From positions 909,001-973,000 of the forward strand of contig NZ_CP014335.1 of assembly GCF_001610955.1 (NCBI RefSeq): 64,000 nt of DNA, given 5' to 3'. Origin of the DNA: Geobacillus thermoleovorans (lineage in GTDB: Bacteria; Bacillota; Bacilli; Bacillales; Anoxybacillaceae). The position numbers and the translations under genes were made by a program. Numbering within the stretch: position 1 is the first letter of the stretch; the number at the start of each line of letters is the position of its first letter. The notes beneath the pieces were generated by a model that did not search any database, was not told the DNA's origin, and was given only the letters and a program-made list of their open reading frames with translations. Below are positions 59,959 through 64,000 of this stretch, one piece after another.

Positions 59959-61587
59959 ATGGATCGATCTGTCGCCTCACTGTTGGATCGCATCCATGAA
60001 CAATACGAACGATGGAGGACGGGACCGCCGCTTGACGGTGTGGAATTGGCCCGATTTTTCAATGCTGTCGGCCGGACGGCGGCGGTGATTGGCCTTAGCG
60101 ACATCGCTGCTGAAGCAGAGCGGCTCATTCACCGGTTGAACGGCCAAACGGAACGGCAATGGACAGCGGAGGAGGCGCTGATGGAGATGGTTCCTCTCCT
60201 TCGCTGCTTCTATGAAGCCGGGGAAGCGGCTTCTGCCACCATTCCCTCTTCGCACCGCCAAGGGCCGAAAGCAGCGATTCTCCTCTGTGGAAATGATCCC
60301 CTGTTTTTTGCTTACGTCCGCGGCGCCCTGCAAACCGTGCCATGGCGTTTCACGACGATTCCCTCCCTTGAGCAGGCGGCCGCGTCGATGTTTCGTCTCA
60401 GCCCGGATTGCATCATCGTCAGCGTGAAGGAGGGAGAGTGGGAGAATCCGGACTTGACGGTTTTGCTTGAGCGCGCCGGACAGCGCCCCTATCTTCCTGT
60501 TGTCATTGTGAGGAGAGACGAGGGCAAAGAGGGGCGGTTGAAAGGTTATGAGCTTGGCGCGGATGATGTCATCACCACCCCAGCGGCAGATGAGCTGTTC
60601 GTTCGCGTTCGCCGGCTCATTGAAAAAAAACGAAAAATCGATGACCTTGTGCTCATTGACGAATTGACAGGTGTGTACAACCGGAAGTATTTGCCGCGGG
60701 TATACGCCCGCCTTCGGAGCGACCTCGAGCGTTACGGAGCGCCAAGCTGTTTGGCGTTGCTTGATTTGGACCATTTCAAACAAGTCAATGACCGTTTCGG
60801 CCACCTTGCAGGCGATGCGGTATTGCAAAAGCTGGCTGCCTTTTTGCGCCAACATACACGTGGAGTGGATACCGTCGTTCGCTTTGGGGGCGAAGAGTTT
60901 GTCGTTTGGCTGGCCAAAACGTCCAAAAGCGAGGCTCGTGCAGTGCTTGAGCGGCTGCAACGCCAGTTCGCCGCCGAAAAAATCGAGGCGGATGGCGCAC
61001 TTCTATCATGTACGTTTTCCGCCGGCCTGGTTGAGTGCGATGAACCGGATCGGCCGCTTGACTATTGGCTGCGTCTGGCCGACAAGGCGCTGTATGCGGC
61101 GAAACGAGGCGGCGGCAATCGGATCGAAGAGGCGGCGCGTGAGAAAAGCGGTTCTTCGGATGAGGCCCCAAGCCAAGCATCAACGGATCGGCGGCGATGG
61201 GCGATTGCCATCGTAGACGACGATGAACTCGTGCGGATGATGATTGCTGATCTTGTCCGCAAGCTCGTCAATGAGCAGGGGAGGAAAGCAGACATTTACG
61301 AGTTTGGCGACGGCCTTTCGTTTCTCGAATCTCCGTTTTATCAAAGCGGGCGGCAATCTGTCGTCATTTTGGATCGGGTGATGCCAAAAATGGACGGCCT
61401 TGAGGTGCTGAACCGCCTCCGTCAAGAGCGAAAGCCATACAAGGTGATGCTGCTAACGTCGCGCCAAGATGAGCGGGATATTGCCCATGCGCTGAACCGA
61501 GGAGCGGACGAATATGTGACAAAGCCGTTCAAATGGTTTGAACTTGAGGCGCGGCTGCGCCGGCTGCTGAAGGAGCTGGATGAGTGA
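59959..61587 (+). CDS. Diguanylate cyclase with pseudo-receiver and C-terminal receiver domain
   Basis: 542 aa. Residues 1-~85 are helical and Hpt-like. A receiver-like domain (~105-225) has Ser where the phospho-Asp should be ('DCIIVSVKEG'), so it is probably not phosphorylated. GGDEF (~230-395) has 'FGGEEFVVW' with the I-site RxxD in 'HTRGVDTVVR', so it should make c-di-GMP and be feedback-inhibited. A true receiver (~415-540) has 'VDDDE', the phospho-Asp in 'VVILDRVMPKMDG' and the Lys in 'VTKPFKW'. ATG 59959 follows aaaggag. First gene of an operon with a HEAT protein and a glycosyltransferase. Confidence 0.9.
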   Translation: MDRSVASLLDRIHEQYERWRTGPPLDGVELARFFNAVGRTAAVIGLSDIAAEAERLIHRLNGQTERQWTAEEALMEMVPLLRCFYEAGEAASATIPSSHRQGPKAAILLCGNDPLFFAYVRGALQTVPWRFTTIPSLEQAAASMFRLSPDCIIVSVKEGEWENPDLTVLLERAGQRPYLPVVIVRRDEGKEGRLKGYELGADDVITTPAADELFVRVRRLIEKKRKIDDLVLIDELTGVYNRKYLPRVYARLRSDLERYGAPSCLALLDLDHFKQVNDRFGHLAGDAVLQKLAAFLRQHTRGVDTVVRFGGEEFVVWLAKTSKSEARAVLERLQRQFAAEKIEADGALLSCTFSAGLVECDEPDRPLDYWLRLADKALYAAKRGGGNRIEEAAREKSGSSDEAPSQASTDRRRWAIAIVDDDELVRMMIADLVRKLVNEQGRKADIYEFGDGLSFLESPFYQSGRQSVVILDRVMPKMDGLEVLNRLRQERKPYKVMLLTSRQDERDIAHALNRGADEYVTKPFKWFELEARLRRLLKELDE

Positions 61588-62609
61588 TGGCGCTGTTGGT
61601 CGTCTTCACGGCAGCAATCGCTTTGTTTGCGGTGTTGATCGTTTTGTTCCTCTATCTCGTGGTGCGCAAATGGCGGGAAAACCGGCGCCAAGCCCGGCTG
61701 CGAGTTTATAAGGAACGGCATCGGCTTTGGTTGCTTCGGTATCTGCTCGGCGAGGAGGAACAGATGCTTTTGCCGGCTTCCCCTCTTGAGCGTGAAGCGA
61801 TGATGGAGCTTCTTGACCATTTTGCTTCACTCTTGAACGGAGAGCAAGTGCAGGAGCGAATTCGAACATTGGCGGAGATGCATTTCCAAGGATGGCTGCA
61901 TCGAAGGCTGTCAAGCCGTCATTGGAGCGAGCGGATGAACGCGCTGTTTTTGATCGAGGATTTGCAGGTGAAGGCGATGCTGCCGGAGATGGAGCGGCTG
62001 TATCGCTCCAACCGGGTGACGAAAGGTGAGGCGGCGAAACTATTGGCCATTTTCGCCCAATTTGATTACAGCCCAGTGATTGCATATGTGCTCGAACCGA
62101 AATATAAGTTAACGGAGTTTTCCTATCGGGTCATTTTTGGCCATATGAGCGAGCGGCTTCTTCGACAGGTGGAACAGCGATTTGATGAGCTGCCGCGGGC
62201 AGGGAAATGCGCGTTCATCGATATGATCGGCATCCGTCGACGAGGGGAGCGATCGTTTTTGCTGGAGCTGTTGGCATCAGATGAGTTGGAGCTTCGTGTT
62301 CGCGCGCTTAAGGCGATGGCAGAAATTGGCGTTTCAATTGAAGCGACAAAGCTTGATCGCCACTTGCGCTCGCCGCATTGGCAAGAGAGGCTGATGGCAG
62401 TCCGTCTTGCCGGAAAATGCCGCGAAGAATGGTTGCTTCCCTTGCTCTATGAGCGGCTGGCCGACCGTTCATTCGCCGTTCGTTCGGAAGCGGCTGCCTC
62501 CATCGTGCGCCTGCCGGGCGGCCGGGCGATGCTGCATAAAGCGGCGTGCACAGCGGAGGACCGTTATGCCCGTGACATGGCGAAGCAATGGATTGGAGAG
62601 GAGGGGTGA
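61587..62609 (+). CDS. Membrane-anchored HEAT-repeat protein
   Basis: 340 aa. One N-terminal span ('VVFTAAIALFAVLIVLFLYL') followed by a basic stretch and about six degenerate helical HEAT-type repeats facing the cytosol ('ELRVRALKAMAEIGVSIEAT', 'RSEAAASIVRLPGG'). HEAT repeats usually act as protein scaffolds. The start overlaps the cyclase stop (TGATG) and the stop overlaps the glycosyltransferase start, so the three are translationally coupled. It may link c-di-GMP signalling to the synthase, by inference from the operon. Confidence 0.82.
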   Translation: MALLVVFTAAIALFAVLIVLFLYLVVRKWRENRRQARLRVYKERHRLWLLRYLLGEEEQMLLPASPLEREAMMELLDHFASLLNGEQVQERIRTLAEMHFQGWLHRRLSSRHWSERMNALFLIEDLQVKAMLPEMERLYRSNRVTKGEAAKLLAIFAQFDYSPVIAYVLEPKYKLTEFSYRVIFGHMSERLLRQVEQRFDELPRAGKCAFIDMIGIRRRGERSFLLELLASDELELRVRALKAMAEIGVSIEATKLDRHLRSPHWQERLMAVRLAGKCREEWLLPLLYERLADRSFAVRSEAAASIVRLPGGRAMLHKAACTAEDRYARDMAKQWIGEEG

Positions 62610-63965
62610 TGGTGGAAGGGGGGCAAGCGTTTCTATCGGCTATCGGGCATGTCGTGCTCATTTATATGGCTGTCGTTCTCGCCTTTTATACGTTTTTGCT
62701 TGTGGTAGCTTTCATTCACTTGCGCCGCACTCGTCGTCTTGACGATTGGGAGCCGTATGAAGAATTGCTCGATGCCAGCTACGCAAAACCGATATCGATC
62801 CTTGTTCCAGCTTATAATGAGGAAGCCGGCATCGTTGGTTCGGTTCGCTCACTGCTAGCCATCGAATACCCGGAGTATGAAGTCATTGTCATTAATGATG
62901 GGTCGACTGACAAGACACTTAAGCGGTTGATCGATCATTTTCATCTGAAGCCGGTCTATCGCGTCATTCGCCATCAGCTGGCGGCGAAGGAAATCAAGGC
63001 GGTTTACCAGTCGCCCGATTACCCGCATTTGTTTGTGCTGGATAAAGAAAACGACGGGAAAGCCGATGCATTGAACGCCGGAATCAACGCCGCCCGCTAT
63101 CCATACATTTGCTCCATCGACGGCGATTCTGTTCTTGAGCGGCGCGCGTTTTTGAAGGTGATGAAACCGATGCTTGAATCCGACGGAGAGGTCATTGCTT
63201 CTGGAGGGACGGTCCGGATCGCCAATGGCTGTCGGATTGAACGCGGTGAAATCGTCAAGGTCGGTTTGTCGCGGCGGCCGCCTCGGCTTAAGCCGCCATA
63301 ACTTGCTGCTCATCGTTTCTGGGGCATTCGGCGTTTTTTTTAAGCCGTGGGTGATCGAAGCAGGCGGATATACGGATACAGCTGGAGAGGATATGGAACT
63401 CGTTGTGCGCCTGCATCGACTGGCGCGTGAAAAAAACGAGGAGAAAAAAATCATCTATATCCCCGACCCGGTTTGCTGGACAGAAGCGCCGGAAACGTAT
63501 GGGGATTTGCGGAGGCAGCGGCGGCGCTGGCATCGCGGGCTTTTGGAAAGCTTATGGATGCATCGATCGATGCTATTCAATCCAAAATATGGCTCAATCG
63601 GCCTTCTTTCGCTGCCGTATTTTTGGTTCATTGAGCTTCTTGGTCCGATCGTTGAATTGATGGGCTATATTGTCGTTGTTTTCTCCTTATTTCTCGGAAA
63701 CTTGTACGTCGAATTCGCTCTTCTTTTGCTGACGGTTTCGGTTTTGTACGGTTCGCTGTTATCAGCAGCAGCCGTCTTGCTTGAAGAGTGGACTGAGCGG
63801 AAGTTCCCGAGCATCTCTGATTTGGTGAAGCTGTTTTTCTTCGCGTTGACTGAGACATTTTGGTACCGTCCGCTTACCGCTTGGTGGCGGTGCGAAGGGG
63901 TGATCGACGCTGTTCGCCGGAAAAAGCAATGGGGGAGCATAAAGCGAAAAGGAGTGTCGGTGTAA
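62609..63965 (+). pseudogene. Processive family 2 glycosyltransferase, frameshifted
   Basis: Two frames together make one GT2 membrane synthase (BcsA/PgaC type). Frame 1 (62609-63301) has an N-terminal span, 'LVPAYNEEAG', 'VINDGSTDKT' and 'SIDGDSVLERR'; frame 2 (from about 63255 to 63965) has 'GRLGLSRHN', 'IVSGAFGVF', 'YTDTAGEDMEL', the product-binding 'RRQRRRWHRG' and three or four C-terminal spans. Between them, the ~17-residue segment expected before GRLG (Q-x-x-EYLRAF in relatives) is missing and the frame changes. This fits a deletion of 3n+2 bp at a ggccgc repeat near 63280. Unless it is a sequencing error, the synthase is inactive. Confidence 0.8.
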
Positions 63966-64000
63966 ACATAGGTAGAGAATAGAGCGAAAAGGGTGCGCCT

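Overview
The window is a 64 kb chromosomal segment of a thermophilic, spore-forming Bacillaceae, almost certainly Geobacillus. The HPr protein (35945-36211) matches, as far as I can recall it, the well-studied Geobacillus stearothermophilus HPr. The window also carries spore germination and cortex-lytic genes, a CtsR-controlled clpE, L-box and preQ1 riboswitches, strong AGGAGG ribosome binding sites and frequent GTG/TTG starts. The gene order follows the Bacillus subtilis mhqR/clpE-ykvI-queCDEF-ykvS-ykvT-glcT-ptsGHI-mcpC-ykwB-ykwC-patA block, with insertions. No rRNA, tRNA, CRISPR array, prophage or intact insertion sequence was seen.

Layout. 1-11.7 kb: the end of a MarR regulator, a free-standing pduL, an S9 peptidase/SDR pair, an APC permease under a lysine riboswitch, an M3 oligoendopeptidase, a GNAT protein, an ABC-2 exporter with its TetR repressor and paired operators, and a mntA-hepT toxin-antitoxin pair. 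11.9-31.6 kb: clpE with two CtsR boxes, a YtkA-type lipoprotein, ykvI, a chemoreceptor, a three-gene germinant receptor operon (A-C-B order), the preQ1-regulated queCDEF operon, ykvS, ykvT, a Pro/Tyr-rich protein, an SDR, a sporulation-type histidine kinase and a cation/proton antiporter. 31.7-46.9 kb: a hydrolase, glcT, the ptsG leader (RAT/terminator), ptsGHI, yyaC, a GNAT protein, an McpC-like receptor, and odhAB behind a possible cre site. 46.9-56 kb: SDR, ykwC, then a TetR-controlled cluster of acyl-CoA dehydrogenase, SDR, acyl-CoA ligase, TetR, APH-like kinase, ComB phosphatase and quinone reductase. 56-64 kb: patA, an IDEAL protein, corA, a DUF1906 protein and a c-di-GMP/HEAT/glycosyltransferase operon running off the end.

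Most interesting points. (1) The 48.8-56 kb cluster has the gene content of the Pseudomonas levulinate (lva) pathway and of eukaryotic ACAD10/11: an acyl-CoA ligase, an APH-type kinase, an ACAD11-like dehydrogenase and an SDR. This suggests catabolism of 4-hydroxy or 4-keto acids through phosphorylated acyl-CoA in a Gram-positive thermophile, with a ComB-family phosphatase as an unexpected extra. (2) The terminal operon couples a diguanylate cyclase (pseudo-receiver, GGEEF, receiver) to a HEAT-repeat membrane protein and a processive family 2 glycosyltransferase, which is frameshifted here by what looks like an internal deletion between short repeats. (3) Three decayed IS200/IS605 (IS1341-type) remnants each start directly in the T-tract of a rho-independent terminator. 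Two keep the TnpB guide-RNA-like right end and one keeps the first codons of tnpB.
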